A stretch of DNA of 64,000 nt, taken from the NCBI GenBank assembly GCA_015061295.1, contig SUWU01000006.1, positions 1 to 64,000 on the forward strand. The letters run 5' to 3'. The notes beneath the pieces were generated by a model. That model made no database searches. It was not told where the DNA came from and saw nothing but the letters and a program-made list of their open reading frames with translations. The DNA is from Lentimicrobiaceae bacterium. GTDB lineage: Bacteria; Bacteroidota; Bacteroidia; Bacteroidales; F082. This document shows positions 26,322 through 35,766 of the stretch, in pieces. The translations under genes were made by a program, and so were the position numbers. Numbering within the stretch: the first letter of the stretch is position 1; each line of letters opens with the position of its first letter.

Positions 26322-29300
26322 ATGAAGAGAATATTATTATTTACAATCATGTTGTGCGTGTCTATGTTTGGATACTCACAGAAATGGAATGGTTTGAAAA
26401 GCGACATTCCTACTAATGTAAAGAAGACTTTGGTGTCATCGTCAGATAAAGAAGTCGTTATCGATGTTAAAGTCGATGGCTACTATTCTACGACAGTTAC
26501 AACACCAAAAGGAAAGCAGATGATAATATCGGCAGACGATATGGCATCAATGCTTAAAGCAGGAGCTCCTGATCTCCCGATGTTCCCTGTCTCTATAATC
26601 ATCGATGACAATGCAGAGATGGAAGTGTCGGTGCTCAACGCAGAATATACCGATATTGAAGGTGTAGAGATAGCTCCATCGAAAGGTAACCTCAATCGTA
26701 AAGTCAATCCTAATGATGTAGAATATGTCTATGGCGAGATGTATCAACAAGACGCTTTCTACCCAGCACAACAGGCTGCATTGGAGACACCTTATATACT
26801 GCGTGACTTCCGCGGACAAAATATTATGGTCTATCCTTACGCATATAACCCTGTCACCAAGACATTACGTGTCTATACTCATATGACCATCTCTGCTAAG
26901 AAAGTTAGCGACAACGGAGTGAACAAGAAAGTGGCATCGCGAAAAGCAAGAACAACAATAGACCCTGAAGTTAATGAGTCTTATAAACGTCGTTTCATCA
27001 ACTATGAGGCATCAGCAAAAAGAAGCTACTTACTTGACGAAGGAGAGATGCTTATTGTATGTGTAGATGAATATTTAGATGAGGTTCAGCCATTGGTAGA
27101 ATGGAAGAACATATCAGGACGTCCAACAAAGATTGTGGCTGTGTCAGAAACTGGAACTGAAACACAATTGAGGAATTATCTCACTAACTATTATCAAGAA
27201 AATCCAGACTTGACGTATGTCTTGTTAGTCGGAGAATATGACGACCTTCCACCTTATTATGTAGCTTATTCTCTTGAGTCGGATAATTATTACGGAATGT
27301 ATGAGGGTAACGATTATTATGAAGAAGTTTTTGTAGGTCGTCTTCCTGTTGCTAATGAGGCAGATGCTGTAGTACAAGTCAATAAGATTATTCGTTATGA
27401 ACGTGATATAAAAGAAGATGCTACATGGTTGTCGAAAGGTTCTGGAGTAGGTGCTAATGAGGGTGATGGAAGAGGCCATTTTGGTGAAGCTGATTATGAA
27501 CATATCGACTTCATCTGTGATACCCTCTTGAACTATACATATACCGACATCTCAAAACATTATGAATATATCAATGGTCCAACTGCATCAGGTATGGTCA
27601 GCGACTTTAGTCAAGGTGTCGGTCTCATCAACTATTGTAATCACGGACTTCCAACAGGTTGGGCAGTGGCTAACTTTGATGTCAGTAATGTACATCAGCT
27701 GACAAACGACAATATGCTTCCTGTGATATGGTCTGTGGCATGTAACAATGGACAATTTGATTATACTGAATGTTTCGCTGAGTCATGGATGCGTGCTACC
27801 AATCCTTCAACGGGTGCAGCAACAGGTGCTATAGGAGGCATGTTCTCATGGATAGCTCAGCCTTGGGTTCCTCCAATGCACGGACAAGATGAGATGGTGA
27901 ATATCTTGACAGAGTGGCGCCCTAACTATAAACATACTCTCGGAGGCGCTTCTTTGAATGGTAATATGTACATCCTCGACGTCTGCCCAGAAGATTATGG
28001 CGAGACACATAACTCTTGGCTCTTGTTCGGCGACCCTTCTATGATGATGAGAACAAAAGCTCCAGAATCAATGAATGTCACCTATTCTCCTTCAGTAATG
28101 CTTGTCGGAATGTCTTCTATGTCAGTCAGTGCTGATACAGAATTTGGTATCGCTACATTGTCGATAGATGGCGAAGTAATAGCTTCATCGTATGTGGAAA
28201 ATGGAGAGGTGAACTTTACCTTCCCTGCATTAAACGAGGTGAAACCATTGAAACTCGTCGTGATAGGATATAATAAAGTCACAGAAGTAAAAGATATAGA
28301 GGTGATACCAGCAGAAGGCTCTTTTGTGGTATGTGAAAGTTATGACCTTAATGATGACAATGGACAGTTAGACTACGGAGAAAACGTGAACATCTCTTTG
28401 AATCTGAAAAATATTGCTACAGAGACTGCCAATAATGTTAAAGTGGAATTGTCAACAGAGTCGGAGTATATCACAATAAATAATGCTGAAACAACAGTGT
28501 CTGAGATAGCATCAAACGAAGTGGTGTCAGTAGATAACCAGTTGAGCTTTAGTGTGGCATATAATATTCCAGATAGAACACCTGTGAAGTTTAATGTCAA
28601 GTGCTCTAATGACTCAGAGGAATGGTTTAGCGATTTTACTATAATAGCTCACGCTCCTGTCATCACAATAGATAATTTAGCAATAGACAATGCTATTGGT
28701 GAGTTATTGCCAGGAGAGACCTCAACATTTACTGTTACCTTCAGTAATACAGGTAGTAGCACTGCTAAAGATGTGAAGACTTACTTAGAAAGTAGCTCCT
28801 CTGACGTGACTTTTGAAAACGTGACATTAGAAACAGATATGGCTATACCAGGAGAACAATATCAAGTAACAACAAATATAACGGTATCAGAGTCAGCGGT
28901 AAATGGTGCCTTGTACCAGGTAGGTTGTAAAGTACAGTCAGGAGCCTATTCTACATTTGGTGAATTTGAATTGTATGCTGGTATGATAAAAGACGACTTC
29001 GAGACAGGCGATCTGTCAACATTTGAATGGAATGATGGAAACGCTGCATGGTCGGTCATAGAAGGTGGATATGAAGGAGAATATTGTGTGGCATCTCCTG
29101 CAAACGGACAAAATAACAAGACATACACTTTGTCACTTACAGCAGAGATATTCTCAGAGGGTTTCGTCAGTTTCTATAGAAAAGTATCATCAGAAGAAGG
29201 TTACGATTTCTTGACATTCTCTATCGACAATAAGGAATTAGGTAGCTGGACGGGTGAGGCTGACTGGGCAAAAGTGGAATATGAAGTAGAAAGCGGTCTC

Positions 29301-29648
29301 CATAACTTCAAGTGGGAATATGTGAAAGACGTCTCATCAAGTGATGGTGACGACAGAGCTTACATCGATTTCGTACAATTCCCTCCATTGTTAGTGTTTA
29401 AAGTCGATGTGGAAGAGGTTGTAGAAGATAATAACGTAACAGTATATCCTAACCCAACAACAGGTATCGTCAACATCGATGTTGATACTCGCTTCGACGC
29501 TGTGATATATAACTATCAAGGTCAGATGGTGATGAAACTGAACGATAAAGATGGTCAGATTGATATAACAAATCTTACATCAGGAATGTATCTGATCGAG
29601 ATAAGAACTGATGAAAATATTATGATTAAGAAAGTCATAAAGAAATAA
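26322..29648 (+). CDS. Gingipain-family cysteine protease (C25), Rgp-like, with adhesin module and T9SS domain
   Basis: 1108 residues: signal peptide 1-20, propeptide (about 21-225), C25 catalytic domain (about 235-590), Ig-like domain (to about 670), CARDB-like repeats (about 670-885), a cleaved-adhesin/MAM-like module (about 890-1030, DDFETGDLSTFEW) and a type-A T9SS sorting domain (about 1035-1108, VYPNPTTGIVNIDVD). Catalytic H441 (NYCNHG) and C474 (VACNNGQF) fit RgpB H211 and C244. The pocket residues D391 (EADYEHID), W515 and M519 (PWVPPMHGQDEM) match RgpB D163, W284 and M288, predicting cleavage after Arg. 15 bp after the Kgp-like gene; closely related to the next gene throughout, so a tandem duplicate. 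Confidence 0.92.
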   Translation: MKRILLFTIMLCVSMFGYSQKWNGLKSDIPTNVKKTLVSSSDKEVVIDVKVDGYYSTTVTTPKGKQMIISADDMASMLKAGAPDLPMFPVSIIIDDNAEMEVSVLNAEYTDIEGVEIAPSKGNLNRKVNPNDVEYVYGEMYQQDAFYPAQQAALETPYILRDFRGQNIMVYPYAYNPVTKTLRVYTHMTISAKKVSDNGVNKKVASRKARTTIDPEVNESYKRRFINYEASAKRSYLLDEGEMLIVCVDEYLDEVQPLVEWKNISGRPTKIVAVSETGTETQLRNYLTNYYQENPDLTYVLLVGEYDDLPPYYVAYSLESDNYYGMYEGNDYYEEVFVGRLPVANEADAVVQVNKIIRYERDIKEDATWLSKGSGVGANEGDGRGHFGEADYEHIDFICDTLLNYTYTDISKHYEYINGPTASGMVSDFSQGVGLINYCNHGLPTGWAVANFDVSNVHQLTNDNMLPVIWSVACNNGQFDYTECFAESWMRATNPSTGAATGAIGGMFSWIAQPWVPPMHGQDEMVNILTEWRPNYKHTLGGASLNGNMYILDVCPEDYGETHNSWLLFGDPSMMMRTKAPESMNVTYSPSVMLVGMSSMSVSADTEFGIATLSIDGEVIASSYVENGEVNFTFPALNEVKPLKLVVIGYNKVTEVKDIEVIPAEGSFVVCESYDLNDDNGQLDYGENVNISLNLKNIATETANNVKVELSTESEYITINNAETTVSEIASNEVVSVDNQLSFSVAYNIPDRTPVKFNVKCSNDSEEWFSDFTIIAHAPVITIDNLAIDNAIGELLPGETSTFTVTFSNTGSSTAKDVKTYLESSSSDVTFENVTLETDMAIPGEQYQVTTNITVSESAVNGALYQVGCKVQSGAYSTFGEFELYAGMIKDDFETGDLSTFEWNDGNAAWSVIEGGYEGEYCVASPANGQNNKTYTLSLTAEIFSEGFVSFYRKVSSEEGYDFLTFSIDNKELGSWTGEADWAKVEYEVESGLHNFKWEYVKDVSSSDGDDRAYIDFVQFPPLLVFKVDVEEVVEDNNVTVYPNPTTGIVNIDVDTRFDAVIYNYQGQMVMKLNDKDGQIDITNLTSGMYLIEIRTDENIMIKKVIKK

Positions 29649-29661
29649 AAATAATAATTAA

Positions 29662-32600
29662 ATGAAAAAACTATCATTGTTAATGGTAATGCTCATGATG
29701 TTGACATCATGGGCATTTTCTCATGAAGAGAACGGCGTGAGAAAAGATGCGCCAGTAAAAGTGAAGAAGACCTTAGTGTCGTCATCGGAGAATGAAATCA
29801 TCATTGATGTTAAAGTAGATGGCTACTTCGCAACAGCAGTCAATACACCGAAAGGACAACAGTTGGTACTCAGTGGTGATGATATGGCAGCTATGCTCGT
29901 TAAAGGCGCTCCCGACATCCCGATGTTCCCCGTCCCTATCATCATCGGCGACAAAGCTGAGATGCAAGTCAATATCATCGACTCAAAATATGTCGATATT
30001 GACAATGTGGAGATAGCTCCGTCAAAAGGTAACATCAGCCGACAAGTAAATCCTGATGAGGTGGAATATGTCTATGGTGAGATGTATCAACAAGATGCTT
30101 TCTACCCTGCACATCAAGTATCATTGGAGGCTCCTTATATCTTACGCGATTTCCGTGGACAAAATATCATGGTTTATCCTTACGCATATAACCCTGTCAC
30201 AAAGACATTACGTATCTATACTCAGATGACAATATCTGCTAAGAAAATAAGCGATAACGGAGAAAACCAGAAAATATCACGCAGAAATAATAGAGTGGAC
30301 TCTGAGATAGCTGTTTCCTATGAAAGACGTTTCATCAACTATTCTAATGATAGATACTCGTTTCTTGATGATAATGGCGAGATGCTCATAGTCTGTGTAG
30401 ATGAATATTTAGATGAACTACAAGACCTCGTCGATTGGAAAAATATATCCGGTCGCCCGACATCTATAGTGCCTGTCTCAACAACAGGAACCCTCGACCA
30501 ACTGAAATCTTATCTTCAAAGTTATTATATCTCACATCCAAACCTTACTCATATTCTCTTGGTAGGAGAACATAACAATCTCCCAGCTTATCCTACTACC
30601 GTGATAAATGGATTTACCACAGCAAGAACAGATAACTACTATGGACAGTTAGAAGGCGACGACCTTTATATGGATGTCTTCATCGGTCGTCTCTCGGTAG
30701 CTAATGAGATAGATGCAGAGAATCAAGTCAAGAAAATAATCTACTATGAACGCGACATCGACGAGACAGCTTCTTGGCTAAGCAAAGGTATTGGTATAGG
30801 CTCGGTGGAAGGTAACGGACACTATGGAGAAAAAGACTATCAACATATCGACTTTATCCGCGATACTTTGATGAATTATACTTATCAAGAGATATCACAG
30901 AGATATGAAGGCGTGTATAGCGCCACAACAGCTGATATTACTGCCGATTTTAATAATGGTGTCGGTATAGCTAATTATTGTAACCATGGTACAAAAGATA
31001 GCTGGGTCATCGCTAACTTCAACACTACATGTGTTAATAATCTTACTAATGACTACAAACTGCCTTTCATCTGGTCGTCAGCATGTTATAACGGTCAGTT
31101 CGATTATAATGAATGTTTCGCTGAGTCATGGCAAAGAGCTGTAAACCCTGCGACGGGTGCTCCTACAGGCGCGATAGGCGGCATGTTCTCCTGGATCTCA
31201 CAGCCTTGGATCCCTCCTATGTATGGGCAAGATGAGATGGTTAACATCTTGGCAGAATATCGTAGCGGTTACAAACATACACTCGCTGGCGCATCATTGA
31301 ACGGTAATATGTATATACTCGATATGTCGCCCGATGACAATGGTGACACCTATAAGACTTGGATTCTCTTCGGCGACCCATCGTTGATGCTCAGAACAGA
31401 AACACCTCAAAAAATGAATGTCGATTGCGATAATACCTTATATCTCGGAATGACAGAGATGCTCGTCAATGCAACAACAGACTATGGTATCGCTACATTG
31501 TCGATGAATGGTGAGGTGATAGCTTCCGCTAACATAGAAAACAATATGGCAAAACTCAACTTCTCAGCTCTTGATACACCAGGCATCGCTAAACTTGTGG
31601 TGATAGGATACAACAAAGTTACAGAGGTGATGGACATCAATGTATCTCCTGCAGAAGGTGCTTATCTCGTATGTACAGGCTATGAGTTAAATCAAGAAGA
31701 CGGACAATTAGATTATGCCGAGACAATAGAACTTTCTTTGTTGGTGAAGAATATAGGTGGTGAGAAAGTAGAGAATGTCAATGTGAAATTGTCATCAGAC
31801 TCTGAGTATGTGACAATACTTGATAATGAAGCCTCGATAAACGCCTTACCATCAAAATTGACAGCTACTATCAATAAAGGATTTAAGATTGTGGTAAGCC
31901 CATCTGTCCCAGATCAAACGATAATTCCATTTGAAGTTGAATGTACAACAGCTTCTGAGACATGGAATAGCGAGGTTTATATCACAGCTAACGCTCCTTT
32001 ATTCGTGATAGATAACGTATCAGTAGTATCTGAAAATCCTGTCTTATATCCAGGCGATAAAGCGACACTTCGTTTCGATATTACTAACGATGGTAATAGC
32101 GTGGCAAATGATGTTATGACAGAGATATTCAGCAGCTCCGATGATATTATCTTCGATGCAACATCAATTAAAGAGGAACAGATAGGTGCGAGAGAGTCAT
32201 TCGTCGTGACATCAGACTTTACATTATCAGATGCTACTGAAAACGGCTACTCCTACGAGATAGCTTATTCTGTGTCTTCAGGAAATTACATCACAGACTC
32301 TACTTTCTTCATCAATATAGGTTCTGTGTTTGAAGACTTTGAATCAGCTGGATTTGACAGCTACGAATGGGAGTCAGGCGGTTCTGCTCCATGGACGATA
32401 AGCGGTGGCGCATATGAAGGCAGCTACTGCGCAAAATCGGGTGCCATAGGCGACAATCAATATTCGAGCATGTATCTCGTGATGGATATTCCTTCAGCAG
32501 GTGAACTGAGCTTCTACAGAAAGGTGTCTTGCGAATGGAAATTCGACAGCCTTTTATTTATGATAGACGGTAAAGCTATTGACGGCTGGCATGACTTCGT

Positions 32601-33225
32601 AGATTGGGGAGAGGTGTCTTATACATTGCCTCCAGGAACACATACACTGGAATGGCGATATGATAAAGATCCAGCAGACTCTGGAAAAGATGACTGCGGT
32701 TATATCGATAATATCACCTTGCCTCCTTTTAATATTGTTACATCTCTCGCTGCAGTGGAGAACCTTACAGCAACAATAGAAGAGACTGCCGTGACATTAT
32801 CGTGGGATGCAAACAACAACGCTGACGAATATATCATCAGACGCGATGGAGTAGAAGTGGCAGTGCAAAGCGAGACTACATTCACAGAGACATTAGATAA
32901 AGGTGTTTATACTTATAGTGTGGTGGCAAGAAATGGTAAAAACTATTCTTTACCAGCTTTCGTGGTAGCCAATATCGATATGGTGTCGCTTAATGAAATA
33001 TCAATGTCAAATGTCAATGTCTATCCTAATCCTACAACAGGAATATTAAATGTTGATATTGATGAGAACTTCGATGCTGTCGTTTATAACTATCAAGGTC
33101 AGGTGATGATGAAGAAAAACGACAATAACAGACAATTGAATCTCTCAAATCTCACAGCAGGAATATATTTCGTTGAGATAAGGACAGAAAATAATGCTTT
33201 TGTTAAGAAGATAGTGCTGAGATAA
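29662..33225 (+). CDS. Gingipain-family cysteine protease (C25), Rgp-like, with adhesin, Fn3 and T9SS domains
   Basis: 1187 residues with the same order as the preceding protease, plus an Fn3-like domain (about 1030-1100, ENLTATIEETAVTLSWDAN) before the T9SS sorting domain (about 1115-1187, VYPNPTTGILNVDID). Catalytic H442 (NYCNHG) and C475 (SACYNGQF), pocket D392 (EKDYQHID), W516 and M520 (PWIPPMYGQDEM): the Arg-specific Rgp pattern. The propeptide is nearly the same as in the preceding gene (shared GEMYQQDAFYPA and APYILRDFRGQNIMVYPYAY-type blocks), pointing to recent duplication. The two differ most in the adhesin module, where binding may have diverged. Last gene of the cluster, ended by a hairpin terminator. 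Confidence 0.92.
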   Translation: MKKLSLLMVMLMMLTSWAFSHEENGVRKDAPVKVKKTLVSSSENEIIIDVKVDGYFATAVNTPKGQQLVLSGDDMAAMLVKGAPDIPMFPVPIIIGDKAEMQVNIIDSKYVDIDNVEIAPSKGNISRQVNPDEVEYVYGEMYQQDAFYPAHQVSLEAPYILRDFRGQNIMVYPYAYNPVTKTLRIYTQMTISAKKISDNGENQKISRRNNRVDSEIAVSYERRFINYSNDRYSFLDDNGEMLIVCVDEYLDELQDLVDWKNISGRPTSIVPVSTTGTLDQLKSYLQSYYISHPNLTHILLVGEHNNLPAYPTTVINGFTTARTDNYYGQLEGDDLYMDVFIGRLSVANEIDAENQVKKIIYYERDIDETASWLSKGIGIGSVEGNGHYGEKDYQHIDFIRDTLMNYTYQEISQRYEGVYSATTADITADFNNGVGIANYCNHGTKDSWVIANFNTTCVNNLTNDYKLPFIWSSACYNGQFDYNECFAESWQRAVNPATGAPTGAIGGMFSWISQPWIPPMYGQDEMVNILAEYRSGYKHTLAGASLNGNMYILDMSPDDNGDTYKTWILFGDPSLMLRTETPQKMNVDCDNTLYLGMTEMLVNATTDYGIATLSMNGEVIASANIENNMAKLNFSALDTPGIAKLVVIGYNKVTEVMDINVSPAEGAYLVCTGYELNQEDGQLDYAETIELSLLVKNIGGEKVENVNVKLSSDSEYVTILDNEASINALPSKLTATINKGFKIVVSPSVPDQTIIPFEVECTTASETWNSEVYITANAPLFVIDNVSVVSENPVLYPGDKATLRFDITNDGNSVANDVMTEIFSSSDDIIFDATSIKEEQIGARESFVVTSDFTLSDATENGYSYEIAYSVSSGNYITDSTFFINIGSVFEDFESAGFDSYEWESGGSAPWTISGGAYEGSYCAKSGAIGDNQYSSMYLVMDIPSAGELSFYRKVSCEWKFDSLLFMIDGKAIDGWHDFVDWGEVSYTLPPGTHTLEWRYDKDPADSGKDDCGYIDNITLPPFNIVTSLAAVENLTATIEETAVTLSWDANNNADEYIIRRDGVEVAVQSETTFTETLDKGVYTYSVVARNGKNYSLPAFVVANIDMVSLNEISMSNVNVYPNPTTGILNVDIDENFDAVVYNYQGQVMMKKNDNNRQLNLSNLTAGIYFVEIRTENNAFVKKIVLR

Positions 33226-33250
33226 TTTGTAAAAAAAACATTGTAAAAAA

Positions 33251-33286
33251 AGGCGAAGGAGATTGATTTTCTTTCGCCTTTTTTTT
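33251..33286 (+). terminator. Terminator of the gingipain cluster
   Basis: AGGCGAA (33251-33257) pairs with TTCGCCT (33273-33279), extended by further pairs. It is followed by a run of T to 33286. Confidence 0.8.
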
Positions 33287-33293
33287 ATATTTG
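33263..33293 (+). promoter_or_regulatory. Promoter of the beta-CASP nuclease gene, embedded in the terminator
   Basis: TTG (33263-33265), 20-bp spacer, TATATTTG (33286-33293). The -33 part lies in the terminator loop and the -7 box starts at the end of its T run. The start codon is 66 bp downstream. Confidence 0.6.
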
Positions 33294-33358
33294 CAAAGGA
33301 AATTGGAAATTGTCACAAAGAAGATAATCATTGTTAAATAACATAAAAATTGAATGAT

Positions 33359-34765
33359 ATGGAAATTAAATTTATCGGTGCAGCAAGAGAAGTGACGGGA
33401 AGTAAGCATCTCATTACCACTCGTCATGGAAAGAAGATACTCCTCGATTGCGGAATGTTTCAGGGTAAAGGCTTGGAGACAGACTCCTTGAATCGTAATA
33501 CTATGGTTGACCCAGCTGAGATTGACCATATCATTTTAACTCACGCTCACATAGACCACTCTGGATTGATACCTTATTTCTATAAAAGAGGTTTTAGAGG
33601 CTCTGTGATATGTACGCAGGCAACACGTAACCTTTGTTCTATCATGTTGCCTGATAGTGGCTTCATTCAGGAGAATGATACACATTGGTTCAACAAGAAA
33701 AGAGCTCGTCAAGGCTTGAAGCCTGTCGATCCTATCTATACAGAGAAAGATGCTCGCGAATGTATGGAACTCTTTATCAGCGTGCCTCTTAACCGTCAGT
33801 TTTATATCGATAACAACATAAAAGTTAAATTCACCAACACAGGGCACCTGCTTGGTAGCGCAGCTGCAACGATAGAGATTGATGAGTTTGGAACTGTGAC
33901 ACGTATCGGTTATACAGGTGATATAGGACGTGGTAATAACTATCTTCTCCGCGCTCCAGATGCTTTCCCTCAATGCGATTACCTTATTGTGGAAAGTACA
34001 TATGGCGATAGACTGCATCAGAATAAACAGTTATCGGAAGACGAATTGTTAAGAATTATTAAGCATACTTGCGTAGAAAAGAAAGGAAAACTTATCATAC
34101 CTTCCTTTGCTATTGGCAGAACTCAAGAGATAGTATATATCTTAAATAATTTTTACAATGAAGGTAAACTGCCGATATTACCTATCTATGTCGATAGTCC
34201 TTTAGCTGTCAATGCTACCAATATCTTCCGTATGCACCTCGATTTGTTTAACAAAGATGTGGCAGAAGTCCTCGAACACGACGATGATCCATTTGGCTTT
34301 GGAACGCTGAAATATATAACGAATGTAAATCATTCAAAAGCCTTAAATCACAGAGAAGAACCTTGTATCATCATCTCAGCATCGGGCATGATGGAGGCTG
34401 GTAGAGTTAAACATCATATAGCAAATAATATCGATAATCCAAAGAACTCTATTCTCGCTATCGGCTACTGCGCTCCAATGACTCTCGGGGCTCGTATCTT
34501 AAATGGAGAGAAGGAAATATCTATTCATGGAATGCCTCACAAAGTAAACGCAGAAGTCTTTAGCATCGATGCTTTCAGCGGTCATGCAGACTATCAGGAG
34601 ATGGAAGAATATCTCCGTTGCCAGAACCCTGAAAAAGTGAAGAAACTATTTATCGTCCACGGCGAATACGAGGCACAGCTGCCTTACAGCAAGGTGTTAG
34701 AAAAAGCTGGCTTTAAAAATATTGTCATTCCTAAAGCTGGAGAGGTATTTACCATTAAGAATTAA
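33359..34765 (+). CDS. Beta-CASP metallo-beta-lactamase-fold RNA hydrolase
   Basis: 468 residues from the ATG at 33359 (MEIKFIGAAREVTGSKH); a TTG nine bases earlier is less likely. It has the metal-binding motif HAHIDHSG (HxHxDH), further ligands in NTGHLLGSA and YTGDIGR, a beta-CASP insert (about 180-370, PSFAIGRTQEIVYIL, ASGMMEAGRVKHH) and a closing RMMBL segment with FSGHADY and IVHGE. This is the YSH1/CPSF73-like bacterial family of RNA exo/endonucleases; the natural RNA target in Bacteroidetes is not known. It lies alone between a combined terminator/promoter and a bidirectional terminator shared with pyrF. Confidence 0.92.
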   Translation: MEIKFIGAAREVTGSKHLITTRHGKKILLDCGMFQGKGLETDSLNRNTMVDPAEIDHIILTHAHIDHSGLIPYFYKRGFRGSVICTQATRNLCSIMLPDSGFIQENDTHWFNKKRARQGLKPVDPIYTEKDARECMELFISVPLNRQFYIDNNIKVKFTNTGHLLGSAAATIEIDEFGTVTRIGYTGDIGRGNNYLLRAPDAFPQCDYLIVESTYGDRLHQNKQLSEDELLRIIKHTCVEKKGKLIIPSFAIGRTQEIVYILNNFYNEGKLPILPIYVDSPLAVNATNIFRMHLDLFNKDVAEVLEHDDDPFGFGTLKYITNVNHSKALNHREEPCIIISASGMMEAGRVKHHIANNIDNPKNSILAIGYCAPMTLGARILNGEKEISIHGMPHKVNAEVFSIDAFSGHADYQEMEEYLRCQNPEKVKKLFIVHGEYEAQLPYSKVLEKAGFKNIVIPKAGEVFTIKN

Positions 34766-34781
34766 GAATTAGGAAATAATT
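34754..34781 (+). repeat. 7-bp word array across the nuclease stop codon
   Basis: ATTAAGA, ATTAAGA, ATTAGGA, AATAATT from 34754. The array supplies the last codons (IKN) and the TAA stop (34763-34765). Confidence 0.65.
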
Positions 34782-34786
34782 AAATT

Positions 34787-34826
34787 AAAGAGACGTATCA
34801 ATTTCTTGTTGCTGATACGTCTCTTT
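34787..34826. terminator. Bidirectional terminator with stem AAAGAGACGTATCA
   Basis: A perfect 14-bp stem (34787-34800 with 34813-34826), 12-base loop, A-rich on the left and T-rich on the right. It serves the + strand nuclease gene and the - strand pyrF. Its stem contains the same GAGACGTAT as the ilvE terminator. Confidence 0.9.
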
Positions 34827-34852
34827 TATTATTGAAGTGTCTTTGTCGTTGA

Positions 34853-35662
34853 TTATAGGAATGCTGCCATTTGTTCTTGTAGTTTCTTTGCTTCTTCGGC
34901 AGCTTTCTCAGCGAAGTCTTTTTCTTTTGAAGCGTAGATGATGCCTCTTGATGAGTTAACAATCAAACCGCAGTCTTTGTTGAGACCATATTTTGCTACT
35001 GCTGCCAAGTCGCCTCCTTGAGCTCCAACGCCTGGTACTAACAAGAAGTGATTTGGTAACATCTTTCTTATCTCGCCTAATTCCTCAGGATGTGTAGCAC
35101 CAACAACATACATCATCTTATTGTCATCAGCCCATGTGCTTGATTTAGCGAGAACTTCTTTATAAAGTTCATGGTCGTTTACATTGAGATATTGGAAGTC
35201 TTTAGAACCTTTGTTAGAAGTGAGAGCTAACAAGATAACCCATTTGTCTTCAAAACCTAAAAATGGTTCAACGGAATCTAATCCCATATAAGGCGCTACT
35301 GTGATAGCATCGCTACTCATGCTCTCAAAAAATGCCCTTGCATAGTTGGCTGATGTGTTGCCAATGTCGCCTCTCTTTGCATCAGCAATGACAAAAATCT
35401 CTGGATAGTTAGCCTTGATATATTTAATAGTCTTGTCTAAACTCTCCCAGCCTTTAGCTCCATACACTTCGTAGAAAGCTGTGTTAGGCTTATATGCTAT
35501 TGTATATTGAGCCGTAGCATCTATGATACTTTTGTTAAATTCAAAGATAGGATCTTCACATTCTAAAAGATGTTGCGGTATTTTGTTGATGTCGGTGTCT
35601 AAACCAACGCAAAGAAATGACTTCTTTGCAAAAATCTGTTCTACTAATTGCTTCTTATTCAT
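34853..35662 (-). CDS. pyrF: Orotidine 5'-phosphate decarboxylase (long type)
   Basis: 269 residues, the long, type-2 form. It converts OMP to UMP, the last step of de novo UMP synthesis. The catalytic block [17 protein letters not shown] holds D94, K96 and D99; the phosphate-binding end is [10 protein letters not shown] and [14 protein letters not shown]. It is the last gene of a minus-strand series after purM and prfA, an arrangement common in Bacteroidales. A 97-bp gap holding two word arrays separates it from prfA, so co-transcription is likely but not shown. Confidence 0.95.
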   Translation of the reverse strand: MNKKQLVEQIFAKKSFLCVGLDTDINKIPQHLLECEDPIFEFNKSIIDATAQYTIAYKPNTAFYEVYGAKGWESLDKTIKYIKANYPEIFVIADAKRGDIGNTSANYARAFFESMSSDAITVAPYMGLDSVEPFLGFEDKWVILLALTSNKGSKDFQYLNVNDHELYKEVLAKSSTWADDNKMMYVVGATHPEELGEIRKMLPNHFLLVPGVGAQGGDLAAVAKYGLNKDCGLIVNSSRGIIYASKEKDFAEKAAEEAKKLQEQMAAFL

Positions 35663-35676
35663 AATATTATTTTTTA

Positions 35677-35766
35677 AGTCAACAAGTCAACAAGTCAACA
35701 AGTCAACAATCTAACTATTAACTATTCATTGTTCATTGTTCATTGTTCATCGTTCATTGTCAATTC
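35677..35766 (-). repeat. 8-bp and 7-bp word arrays between prfA and pyrF
   Basis: On the + strand: four AGTCAACA octamers (35677-35708), then heptamers CTAACTA, TTAACTA, TTCATTG three times, TTCATCG, TTCATTG, TCAATTC (35711-35766). Read in the sense of prfA the words are CAATGAA-like and begin in its last codons. Confidence 0.8.
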
